Assembly (NCBI GenBank): GCA_937868455.1 | Contig: CALMMO010000209.1 | Location: forward strand, 1 to 5,477 | DNA: 5,477 nt | Source: an uncultured Marmoricola sp. | Lineage (GTDB): Bacteria; Actinomycetota; Actinomycetes; Propionibacteriales; Nocardioidaceae | Reading direction: 5' to 3' | Part shown: in pieces, positions 1 to 5,416 of the stretch | Layout: every line of letters starts with the position of its first letter | How positions within the stretch are numbered: position 1 is the stretch's first letter | The notes under the pieces: model-generated | What the model saw: the letters and a program-made list of their open reading frames with translations, nothing else | What the model was told of the DNA's origin: nothing | Database searches by the model: none | Position numbers and translations under genes: made by a program

Positions 1-63
1 AACGCTGGCTTCTCGACCCGCTTCCCCTGAGACGTACGTCCCAAGTCGAAACCGATCAGCCCC
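1..63 (-). ncRNA. ssrA: tmRNA (ssrA), 5' end only, cut by the window edge
   Basis: Read on the minus strand, this begins GGGGCTGATCGGTTTCGACT, which matches the conserved bacterial tmRNA 5' end: acceptor strand GGGGCTG followed by the GGTTTCGAC D-loop region. It continues with CAGGGGAAGCG, which resembles the equivalent part of the Mycobacterium tuberculosis tmRNA as I remember it. tmRNA rescues stalled ribosomes together with SmpB, acting as an alanyl-tRNA mimic and then as a short mRNA encoding a degradation tag. Only the first 63 bases are present; the tag reading frame, pseudoknots and 3' tRNA-like half lie beyond base 1. The mature 5' end is put at base 63 by homology, normally made by RNase P from a slightly longer precursor. 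smpB is about 1 kb upstream on the same strand, supporting the call. Confidence 0.87.
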
Positions 64-82
64 TCTTGAGTTGTTGTTGAAC

Positions 83-88
83 AGTCTA
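83..88 (-). promoter_or_regulatory. candidate -10 box for ssrA
   Basis: The minus strand reads TAGACT, fitting the actinobacterial TAnnnT -10 pattern. It lies about 20 bases upstream of the mature tmRNA 5' end, so transcription would start near 75-78 and leave a 12-15 base leader for RNase P to remove. I see no good -35 box at normal spacing. The same hexamer occurs upstream of ftsE. Confidence 0.4.
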
Positions 89-102
89 GGTGCCAAACAC
101 CA

Positions 103-136
103 ACCGCGTCGCCCCAATTCCAAGGGACGACGCGGT
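103..136 (-). terminator. hairpin terminator between the protease gene and ssrA
   Basis: A 13-bp inverted repeat, with one T-G pair on the minus strand, has arms 136-124 and 115-103 and an 8-base loop. It starts 17 bases after the protease stop codon. The following minus-strand bases (TGGTGTTTGG) are T-enriched but not a classic U-tract, as is common in high-GC Gram-positives. It likely ends protease transcription and insulates ssrA. The fold is seen directly; the terminator role is inferred. Confidence 0.6.
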
Positions 137-153
137 CGGCGAAGAAGCAGAGA

Positions 154-1005
154 CTAGAGACCGAAGGTGGCCAACCAGTTCTGGGCAGCGGCAATGTCGA
201 CGCGCTGGTAGCCACCGAGGTAGCGGCAGTTGTCGGTGTAGCCGTAGCTCGTCACCGCAACGACGTTGCCCTTGAAGAACACCGGGCCGCCAGAGTCACC
301 AAAGCAGGTGCCGCCGGTGCCACGGGGGTCGTTGGGGTTGCCATTGGTTTGCAGGATCTGAGGGGTCAGTTTCTGACCAGGCATGTCGACGTACCGACGA
401 ATCAATGGGTAGCTCATCGGCTGGGGCTTTTGGGGGCCTGAGTCAGGCTTGCGGACCTCGGTGCCGTAGCCGACTGCAGTGAAGAGGGTGTGTGCCAACT
501 TCGCACGAGGCACGGTGTTGAGAGTCTTCAGCGCAGCAATGTTTGCCGGCGTGACATCGGCCACCGTCTGATCTAGCACCACGACGCCCACGTCGTTCCA
601 GTTGCTCATGTCGGTGAAGTCGGAGTACTGCGGGTGTGTGTACGCCGTACCTGAGTAGTAGCCGGCGGTCTCAAGCTCTGTTTGGGTGTAGCCAGCGGCC
701 TTGTCCGCAGCCACTGGCAGACCTGAGGGCGGCTGCTCAGCAATAACTGAGCGGAAGGTGACCGCAGTGCGACCGAGGGTGCCGTCAGTGCAGTGAGCGG
801 CGGTGAGTACGACGGTTGGGCTCACCAGAGTGCCGCTGCAACGGAAACGGCCTTCAGCTGTGTAGAAGACCAGCAACGCCACATTGGGGTGCAGTTCGGC
901 ATCAGGGGTGCCACCCGTGCTTGCCGTGGCCGATGTTGAGGCGCCAATCAGGCTGGCCACGAGGGCAAACAGCGTCACAATTGCGGCGATAAGTCGATTC
1001 TTCAC
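154..1005 (-). CDS. secreted chymotrypsin-fold (S1 family) serine protease
   Basis: This is a 283-residue extracellular serine endopeptidase if read from GTG at 1005. That start is preferred over GTG at 1050 (298 residues) because GGAG at 1015-1012 sits 6 bases upstream and because it places a signal peptide at the very N-terminus: VKNR, then a hydrophobic stretch, then an AxA-like region near residues 23-28. The triad is intact: His71 in TAAHC, Asp138 in NDVGVV, Ser238 in GDSGGP. Two probable disulfides are visible, RCSG with TAAHC and TCFGDS with DNC. The residue six before the catalytic serine (position 189 in chymotrypsin numbering) is Gly, not the Asp of trypsin, so cleavage after Arg/Lys is not expected. 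No pro-region of any length and no C-terminal binding domain are visible; WLATFGL ends the usual final helix. Substrate unknown. It sits between smpB and ssrA with its own likely promoter. Confidence 0.85.
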   Translation of the reverse strand: MKNRLIAAIVTLFALVASLIGASTSATASTGGTPDAELHPNVALLVFYTAEGRFRCSGTLVSPTVVLTAAHCTDGTLGRTAVTFRSVIAEQPPSGLPVAADKAAGYTQTELETAGYYSGTAYTHPQYSDFTDMSNWNDVGVVVLDQTVADVTPANIAALKTLNTVPRAKLAHTLFTAVGYGTEVRKPDSGPQKPQPMSYPLIRRYVDMPGQKLTPQILQTNGNPNDPRGTGGTCFGDSGGPVFFKGNVVAVTSYGYTDNCRYLGGYQRVDIAAAQNWLATFGL

Positions 1006-1011
1006 AAGAAT

Positions 1012-1015
1012 CTCC
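1012..1015 (-). promoter_or_regulatory. Shine-Dalgarno site that decides the protease start
   Basis: GGAG on the minus strand lies 6 bases before GTG at 1005. The upstream alternative GTG at 1050 has no such site and would add 15 polar residues ahead of the signal peptide. Confidence 0.6.
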
Positions 1016-1034
1016 GTTCGAGTAAGCGGGGCAA

Positions 1035-1063
1035 TGTCTAAGTCGAACACAGGTAGGAGGCAA
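1035..1063 (-). promoter_or_regulatory. candidate promoter of the serine protease gene
   Basis: On the minus strand, TTGCCT (1063-1058), a 17-base spacer and TAGACA (1040-1035) make a plausible -35/-10 pair just downstream of the smpB stop codon. Transcription would start near 1028 and give a leader of about 23 bases that carries the GGAG site. This implies expression independent of smpB and rules out the upstream GTG at 1050 for that transcript. The match to consensus is moderate. Confidence 0.4.
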
Positions 1064-1089
1064 TGTGAAGGGGCAGCCAGAGGTTCGAA

Positions 1090-1569
1090 CTAGTCGGTGA
1101 AGCCCTTCAACCTGCGTCCCAGAGCCACTTGCTTCTCCCGGTCTGCCTGCCGCTCAGCTAGAGCGTGGCGCTTGTCCCAGGTCTTCTTGCCTCGCGCAAG
1201 AGCGATCTCGACTTTGGCCCGACCGTCTTTGAAATACATCGACAGCGGCACGATCGTGTAGCCACGTTCGGCCACTTTGCGCTCGATCTTGGCAATCTCG
1301 ATGCGGTTCAAGAGCAGTTTGCGTTTGCGTCTGGCGGCGTGATTTGTCCAGGTGCCCTGGGCGTACTCGGGGATGTGGACGCCCATCAGCCACGCCTCAT
1401 GCCCATCGATCTCACCAAAGCCATCGACCAGCGAAGCACGACCCGCCCGAAGTGACTTCACCTCAGTGCCAACCAAAACCAGACCAGCCTCGAAGGTCTC
1501 TTCGATGTGGAAGTCGTGCCGCGCTTTCTTGTTCTGCGCGATCATCTTCTGACCGGTCTCCTTGGGCAT
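1090..1569 (-). CDS. smpB: SsrA-binding protein SmpB
   Basis: The 159-residue protein is full length for the family. SmpB binds the tRNA-like domain of tmRNA and delivers it to stalled ribosomes in the cytoplasm. Family signatures are clear: NKKARHDF near the N-terminus (13-20), [10 protein letters not shown] (34-43), HIPEY (65-69), RKRKLLLNR (81-89), then [10 protein letters not shown] (125-134) leading into the basic C-terminal tail that probes the empty mRNA channel. The ATG at 1569 gives the N-terminal length seen in actinobacterial relatives. It has no Shine-Dalgarno site: the bases just before it on the coding strand are CCTCCT, complementary to one. An internal ATG at codon 9 has GGAG 12 bases upstream, a long spacing, but would trim the N-terminus. 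The gene follows the ftsEX-M23 genes after a 195-bp hairpin-rich gap. Confidence 0.97.
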   Translation of the reverse strand: MPKETGQKMIAQNKKARHDFHIEETFEAGLVLVGTEVKSLRAGRASLVDGFGEIDGHEAWLMGVHIPEYAQGTWTNHAARRKRKLLLNRIEIAKIERKVAERGYTIVPLSMYFKDGRAKVEIALARGKKTWDKRHALAERQADREKQVALGRRLKGFTD

Positions 1570-1592
1570 AGGAGGAAGTCTCTCATCTGTTT

Positions 1593-1649
1593 GGCTGCCC
1601 CGGCATCTGGATTAGGGGTCAGCAGCCCTCTGAGGGAGTTCGAATCCCT
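1593..1649 (-). other. structured smpB upstream region: T-arm-like hairpin plus bulged hairpin
   Basis: On the smpB coding strand there are two consecutive stem-loops. The first (1649-1633) is a perfect 5-bp stem AGGGA/TCCCT closing the 7-base loop TTCGAAC, the shape and loop sequence of a tRNA T-arm, except that the closing pair is A-T where tRNAs have G-C. The second (1627-1593) pairs GGCTG with CAGCC and, past a 4-base bulge, CCCC with GGGG. I could not build a tRNA around the first on either strand. It would lie in the smpB leader only if transcription starts upstream of 1649. A weak -10-like TAATCC at 1614-1609 would instead exclude it. Confidence 0.4.
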
Positions 1650-1684
1650 TGCCCCGCGCGCGGTTGCTTCACCGGGATGTTGTG

Positions 1685-1744
1685 CGCTTTGCGGGGAAGA
1701 TCCTCCCCGCAAAGCGACAAAGTCACAGGTTTACTTGTGACTTT
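1685..1744 (-). repeat. two-hairpin palindromic repeat, copy 1 (B-A)
   Basis: Read on the minus strand from 1744: hairpin B is AAAGTCACA, an 8-base loop, TGTGACTTT (1744-1719; about 11 bp of stem if the inner pairs, one of them G-T on the plus strand, are counted). Two bases follow, then hairpin A (1716-1685), a perfect 13-bp stem with arms beginning CGCTTTGC and ending GCAAAGCG around a 6-base loop. The 60-bp layout recurs in opposite orientation at 5417-5476. It begins 20 bases after the M23 gene stop codon, right after a third hairpin. It may act as a transcript end or 3' RNA stabiliser, or be a REP-like DNA element. No transposase is present. Confidence 0.85.
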
Positions 1745-1764
1745 TCCCCTCGTTCGCGAGGGGA
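1745..1764 (-). terminator. hairpin directly after the M23 peptidase stop codon
   Basis: An 8-bp inverted repeat (TCCCCTCG/CGAGGGGA) with a 4-base loop begins at the base after the TAG stop. On the minus strand the loop is CGAA; on the plus strand it is TTCG. It is followed at once by repeat copy 1, so three hairpins stand in a row within 80 bases. There is no U-tract, so a terminator or 3'-end protection role is an inference. Confidence 0.5.
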
Positions 1765-3000
1765 CTAAAACCAGGGCATGGGGTCAACGGCATGGCCATC
1801 AGCCATCACCGTGAAGTGAAGGTGGCAGCCCGTAGACCAACCGGTGGTGCCGGCGTAGCCGATCACATCTCCGCGCTGCACGTGGGCTCCGCTGCTCACG
1901 TTATAGCGAGAGAGGTGGTTGTAAATCACCGCAACGCCTTTTCCGTTGACGTTGCCCACATCAAGGATCAAGCGGTTGCCCCACGCGCTTTGGTAGTACC
2001 TCGAAATCACGGTGCCATCGGCTGATGCGCGCAAGGGGGTGCCGCATGGGGCTTGCAGGTCGACGCCGTCGTGCAGGCCCCAATAGCCATAGATCGGGTG
2101 CTTGCGCCAGCCGTACGGCGAAGTCACCGCCCCGTCCACTGGCCGCAGCAGGAAGCCGTTTTGGCTGCCGGTGTAGCCCTTGCCGGGGTGTTGATCAGCG
2201 CGATGTTGCAGCAGCGCCGCGATGCGGGCGTTTTCACGTTTGAGGGCGGCCAGTTTGACCATGTCAGCGCGTTTGGCTCTCAGCGACGCAGCACGTGCAG
2301 CCTCTCGGGTGCGCACCAGCGCGATCACTTTGGCTTTGGCGGCTTGCGCTGCTCGCTCGGCCGCGCGTTGGCGAGCCAGGTTTCGAGCTGCCTCACGCTT
2401 TTTGGCTGCGATGGCGTTGCGCGCCGTACGTTGCTTGACTTCGATGATCTTTACGGCTGTCTTGGCAGCGGTGAGCCCATCAAGGACCCCTAATTGACGA
2501 TCGGCGAAGTTGCCGCTGACCTGCATCGAGGTGGCGGTGTCGGCGACCGAGGTAGTGCTAAACAGCGCCACCAAGCGCAGCAACTGAGGTGATGCGCTCT
2601 GAGCCTGAGTAGCCACCAATTCGCCAACGGCTCGGTCTTGTTCTTTCACTTTGGCGCGAGCTACGACGAGGTCGGCGTGCGCACGGTCGAAGTCGGCCTG
2701 GGCGTGGATGAGTTCGATTTTCAACCGCGCGTCGATCACTTTGGCTTTGGCAACCGCAGTGGTCGACGCTGCCAAGTCAGATTTCGCAGCCGCCAACGAA
2801 GCCGTGGCCGCGCTCAGTTGCTTGTAGGCAAGCGCAGCGGCCTTTGATGACTCATCTAAATGCGCCTGGGCATGCTTGATGCCCAACTCAATGCGGTTCT
2901 TCTTGTCTTTGAGTTTGTCTTGGGCGTGGGCAGGCGCCAACACCATCGCGCACAGCACTAGGGCTGCCGCGAGCGCATGGGCGCGTCGGGGAAGTGACAC
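1765..3000 (-). CDS. secreted coiled-coil M23 peptidoglycan peptidase, likely FtsEX-controlled
   Basis: The 411-residue protein starts at GTG 3000, with GAAGG 9 bases upstream. A signal peptide (MSLPRRAH, hydrophobic 9-22, cut after AHA near 26) leads to a long Ala/Lys/Arg-rich region (about 27-265) with coiled-coil character. This is interrupted at about 138-180 by a non-helical-repeat segment (PQLLRLVALF...NFADRQLGVL) that recalls the hinge of PcsB/CwlO/EnvC-type regulated hydrolases. The C-terminal LytM/M23 domain (about 283-411) keeps all key residues: zinc ligands His310 and Asp314 (HDGVD) and His395 (HLHF), plus His362 (YNHLS) and His393. It should therefore be an active endopeptidase cutting peptide cross-links, unlike degenerate EnvC-type activators. 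Its place 62 bp after ftsX suggests FtsX recruits or activates it through the coiled coil. Activation by FtsX is inferred from related systems. Confidence 0.92.
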   Translation of the reverse strand: MSLPRRAHALAAALVLCAMVLAPAHAQDKLKDKKNRIELGIKHAQAHLDESSKAAALAYKQLSAATASLAAAKSDLAASTTAVAKAKVIDARLKIELIHAQADFDRAHADLVVARAKVKEQDRAVGELVATQAQSASPQLLRLVALFSTTSVADTATSMQVSGNFADRQLGVLDGLTAAKTAVKIIEVKQRTARNAIAAKKREAARNLARQRAAERAAQAAKAKVIALVRTREAARAASLRAKRADMVKLAALKRENARIAALLQHRADQHPGKGYTGSQNGFLLRPVDGAVTSPYGWRKHPIYGYWGLHDGVDLQAPCGTPLRASADGTVISRYYQSAWGNRLILDVGNVNGKGVAVIYNHLSRYNVSSGAHVQRGDVIGYAGTTGWSTGCHLHFTVMADGHAVDPMPWF

Positions 3001-3062
3001 GTGTCTAAGCCTTCGTTCGCAAGGGGGAAGTTGAACGACCCCGCAACGCTAACGGATCAAGC

Positions 3063-4001
3063 TCAGACTTTGAGGTATTTCCGCGTCATTACGAGTGTCG
3101 GAATCACGGTGAGTACGACGCCCAAGATCGCGATCCCTCCAATTGCACGAGCCGCGTCCCACCAATCGATCCACTCAACAATGGGAGAGGAACGAAGGCC
3201 GGGCGGTAGACCGAAGTAGCCGCCGTACACCTTGAAGAACATCAACGCACTGATCGCAAGGGCAGCCAGCACCACGCCGATCACGGCTGCAACCAAGGTC
3301 TCCATGACGAACGGCAGTTGGATGTAGAGCGTGCTGGCCCCAACCAACCTCATAATGCCGATCTCGCGCCGTCGGGCAAATGCAGCAAGCCGGATGGTGT
3401 TGGCGACTTGGAGCACGGCGGCGAGCAGCAAGAACGCAGCCACACCCAGGGCACCGATCTTCATTCCGTTGATGAACTCATAAATCGGCTTGAGCACGGC
3501 TCGCAAGTCTTGGACGTTATTGACCCCGTCCATTCCGCTCACAGCCGCCTCGACACCTTGGTATTTCTGCGGGTCTTTGAGCGTCACCCAATATGACTCA
3601 GGCATGTCTTCGACGGTAACTGTGGACAGCACCTGCTGCTCTGACTTGTCCTTGCCGATGTAGACCCGACGCCAAATGTCGTAGGCCTCTTGCTTGGTCT
3701 GGAACCGGTAGGAAGCGACTTCTGGATGTGAGGTCAAGACATCTTGGATGCCCTGCTTCTGCGCCTCATCGGCCGCGCCGTTGGTGCATTGCGGAGAGCG
3801 AGAGTTGGCGGTGCACAAGAAGACGGTGATCTGGAGTTTGTTGCCCCAATAGTTCTCAGCCTTTGTGGCTTGGGCCTGCAAGAGCAGGCCGACACCGACC
3901 AAAGTCAAGCTGACGAAGATGGTGACGATCAAGGCGATCGTCATCGACAAGTTGCGTCGAAAGCCCGTGCGGGCTTCGGAGAAGACATAGCGAAGTTGCA
4001 T
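3063..4001 (-). CDS. ftsX: cell division protein FtsX
   Basis: The 312-residue membrane partner of FtsE sends the ATPase signal across the membrane to a cell-wall hydrolase. Four transmembrane segments are visible at about 21-43, 182-203, 229-256 and 284-304, with a large extracytoplasmic domain (about 45-178) after the first. That domain holds two cysteines (Cys63, Cys72) that could form a disulfide, as I recall for mycobacterial FtsX. The cytoplasmic loop RRREIGIMRLVGAS (210-223) is the typical coupling motif of FtsX/MacB-type permeases. ATG at 4001 shares its A with the ftsE stop TGA, and GGGGGAGGG (4018-4010), inside the end of ftsE, is a strong ribosome site 8 bases away, so the pair is translationally coupled. 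Length is normal for Gram-positive FtsX. Confidence 0.97.
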   Translation of the reverse strand: MQLRYVFSEARTGFRRNLSMTIALIVTIFVSLTLVGVGLLLQAQATKAENYWGNKLQITVFLCTANSRSPQCTNGAADEAQKQGIQDVLTSHPEVASYRFQTKQEAYDIWRRVYIGKDKSEQQVLSTVTVEDMPESYWVTLKDPQKYQGVEAAVSGMDGVNNVQDLRAVLKPIYEFINGMKIGALGVAAFLLLAAVLQVANTIRLAAFARRREIGIMRLVGASTLYIQLPFVMETLVAAVIGVVLAALAISALMFFKVYGGYFGLPPGLRSSPIVEWIDWWDAARAIGGIAILGVVLTVIPTLVMTRKYLKV

Positions 4002-4702
4002 CAGTGACGCCCTCCCCCGTGGCTGCGGTAGACGCCTTCGGATTGGTCACGCACCACGTGCCCGCCCACGAGTTCGATGACACGCTTGCGCATCTGGTCA
4101 ACGATGCTCACGTCATGTGTGGCCATCACGACGGTGGTGCCCGTGCTGTTGATTCGATCAAGCAGGTTCATGATGCCCAGTGACGTCGTTGGGTCGAGGT
4201 TGCCGGTGGGTTCGTCGGCGATCAAGATCATCGGCCGGTTCACGAACGCCCGCGCCACGGCGACGCGCTGTTGCTCGCCGCCAGAGAGTTCATCGGGCAT
4301 CCGCGCACCCATGCCATCAAGGCCCACCAACTCCAGAGTTTCGGGTACGACCTTGCGGATGTGTGCGCGAGGTTTGCCGATCACTTGAAGGGCAAAGCCG
4401 ACGTTTTCTGCGACCGTCTTGTTGGGCAAGAGTCGGAAGTCTTGGAAGACCGTGCCGATTTGGCGGCGCAGCGCTGGCACCTTCCAGCTGGCAAGTCGAT
4501 TGATCTCCTTGCCCGCGACGTACACCTTGCCTGAGGTGGGTCGCGCCTCACGCAAAACCATGCGCAAGAAGGTTGACTTGCCAGAACCAGAGGCACCCAC
4601 GAGGAAGACGAATTCGCCCTTCTCAATGTCAATGCTGACTTGTTCGAGCGCGGACTTTGTCTGACCTGGGTAGGTCGCGGTGACATTCTCAAATCGGATC
4701 AC
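4001..4702 (-). CDS. ftsE: cell division ATP-binding protein FtsE
   Basis: The 233-residue ABC ATPase binds FtsX at the inner face of the membrane and powers hydrolase activation at the septum. All motifs are intact: Walker [10 protein letters not shown] (36-44, Lys42), Q-loop Gln87 in VFQDFRLL, signature LSGGEQQ (139-145), Walker B MILIADEP (158-165, catalytic Glu164) and H-loop His196 in [19 protein letters not shown] and the [10 protein letters not shown] region are typical of actinobacterial FtsE. The start is GTG at 4702, giving the expected MIRFENV N-terminus; its ribosome site is weak (GAGA 10-13 bases upstream). In many actinobacteria prfB lies just upstream, but here the upstream neighbour is a divergent lipoprotein gene, so ftsE must carry its own promoter in the 129-bp gap. 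Confidence 0.97.
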   Translation of the reverse strand: MIRFENVTATYPGQTKSALEQVSIDIEKGEFVFLVGASGSGKSTFLRMVLREARPTSGKVYVAGKEINRLASWKVPALRRQIGTVFQDFRLLPNKTVAENVGFALQVIGKPRAHIRKVVPETLELVGLDGMGARMPDELSGGEQQRVAVARAFVNRPMILIADEPTGNLDPTTSLGIMNLLDRINSTGTTVVMATHDVSIVDQMRKRVIELVGGHVVRDQSEGVYRSHGGGRH

Positions 4703-4735
4703 GGGGTAGTTCTCGCCGGGTCGGGGATGGGAAGT

Positions 4736-4745
4736 GCACGCGTGC
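4736..4745. promoter_or_regulatory. 10-bp perfect palindrome in the ftsE upstream gap
   Basis: GCACGCGTGC is self-complementary and lies between the candidate ftsE -10 box and the ftsE start, so it would be in the 5' leader. It could be an operator or a small leader structure. A GC-rich 10-mer palindrome can also occur by chance. Confidence 0.2.
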
Positions 4746-4767
4746 TCACGTCCGACGAGCCGTGTTG

Positions 4768-4773
4768 AGTCTA
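4768..4773 (-). promoter_or_regulatory. candidate -10 box for ftsE
   Basis: The minus strand reads TAGACT (TAnnnT type), identical to the candidate ssrA -10 box. Transcription would begin near 4761 and give a leader of just under 60 bases. No convincing -35 box is seen. Confidence 0.35.
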
Positions 4774-4819
4774 GGCGGTGAGCCCCAAGGGACCGCGCAG
4801 GGCTTGTGGGTGTTTCGCC

Positions 4820-4825
4820 TAGGGT
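4820..4825 (+). promoter_or_regulatory. candidate -10 box for a leaderless lipoprotein mRNA
   Basis: TAGGGT (TAnnnT) ends 6 bases before the GTG start at 4832, so transcription would begin at or next to the start codon. No -35 box is evident and there is no purine-rich ribosome site in a normal position. This spacing is the known pattern of leaderless genes in actinobacteria. Confidence 0.5.
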
Positions 4826-4831
4826 GTTGGG

Positions 4832-5401
4832 GTGCGTTTGTCGCTGGCTGCAATCTTGGCTGTGAGCCTCACCCTGCTCGGGTGTGGCAATTCTGTCGAC
4901 TCACCAACATCTACAAAGCCGACCCCGCTAGCTTCGGTTGACACCGCGACCATGACGTTGGCGCGGGGCGATTTCTGCAAACTGGTGACGCCCTCGGCGA
5001 TCAAGGCCGCAGCAGGCAGCCCCGCCACCTTGCTCTCATGGACCAACGGTGGGCGCCTCGACATTGGCGAAGATCAAGAAGTCAGCCAAGAGTTCGGTTG
5101 CCGATGGACCAACGGCAACGCGTTGGCCTCTGCGTGGGTGTTCGCTCGCGCCATGGACTCTGCTGAAGCCGAGGAAGCACTGGCTCACACGCCCAAGGGA
5201 TGCGAGCAAGCTGAGGGCGACACCTTTGGATCCCCGTCTGCACGCTGGACGTGTCGAGTTGACGGCGGAGCTGGAGTACGGCTCGCAGGCCTAGTCGGGG
5301 ACACCGTGCTCACCTGCGAGGTGCATGGAGAGGTCGCTGATCTGGATCAGCGGGCTTCTAACTGGTGTTCTTCTGTGCTCAGTGCGCTGGCGACGAGCTG
5401 A
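4832..5401 (+). CDS. putative secreted lipoprotein, function unknown
   Basis: The 189-residue protein begins MRLSL, a hydrophobic segment, and a lipobox LLGC with the lipid-accepting cysteine at 18. A Ser/Thr/Pro-rich linker (20-40) follows, then a compact domain (about 41-189). That domain has six cysteines (49, 90, 124, 141, 162, 179), enough for three disulfides. The pattern [16 protein letters not shown] (47-62) followed later by EFGCRW (88-92) resembles DUF3558-type actinobacterial lipoproteins, but I hold this loosely. It would sit on the outer face of the membrane. GTG at 4832 is the natural start, as it gives a normal lipoprotein signal and fits the leaderless promoter. It is divergent from ftsE, with a 129-bp gap, and is followed 15 bases after its stop by repeat copy 2. 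No catalytic motif is seen. Confidence 0.82.
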   Translation: MRLSLAAILAVSLTLLGCGNSVDSPTSTKPTPLASVDTATMTLARGDFCKLVTPSAIKAAAGSPATLLSWTNGGRLDIGEDQEVSQEFGCRWTNGNALASAWVFARAMDSAEAEEALAHTPKGCEQAEGDTFGSPSARWTCRVDGGAGVRLAGLVGDTVLTCEVHGEVADLDQRASNWCSSVLSALATS

Positions 5402-5416
5402 CTTTTTGCGGGTGTA

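Noticed and set aside
90..275. 61-residue plus-strand frame across the terminator and the protease 3' end
   Set aside because: It is low-complexity Arg/Ser-rich sequence, antisense to the protease and spans the hairpin; not a plausible protein.
1048..1050. GTG at 1050 as the serine protease start
   Set aside because: It lacks a ribosome site, adds 15 polar residues before the signal peptide and lies upstream of the likely transcription start. GTG at 1005 with GGAG fits much better.
1632..1658. A tRNA 3' end on the plus strand (TTCGAATCCC followed by GCCCCGC)
   Set aside because: No matching 5' acceptor strand (GCGGGGC) or anticodon arm is found upstream, and the perfect stem does not place the loop in the canonical plus-strand register. 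Kept only as a hairpin with T-loop likeness on the minus strand.
1719..1744. Hairpin B as a CRP/GlxR-type operator
   Set aside because: The half-sites are turned the wrong way (TCACA-N8-TGTGA instead of TGTGA-N6-TCACA), and both copies lie after stop codons, not at promoters.
1685..1764. A CRISPR array or attachment site
   Set aside because: The palindromes are not repeated in tandem with spacers, no cas or integrase gene is present, and the partner copy is 3.7 kb away.
4819..5064. 81-residue minus-strand frame opposite the lipoprotein gene
   Set aside because: It has no recognisable features and overlaps a gene with a clear lipobox and ordered cysteines; it is a shadow frame.
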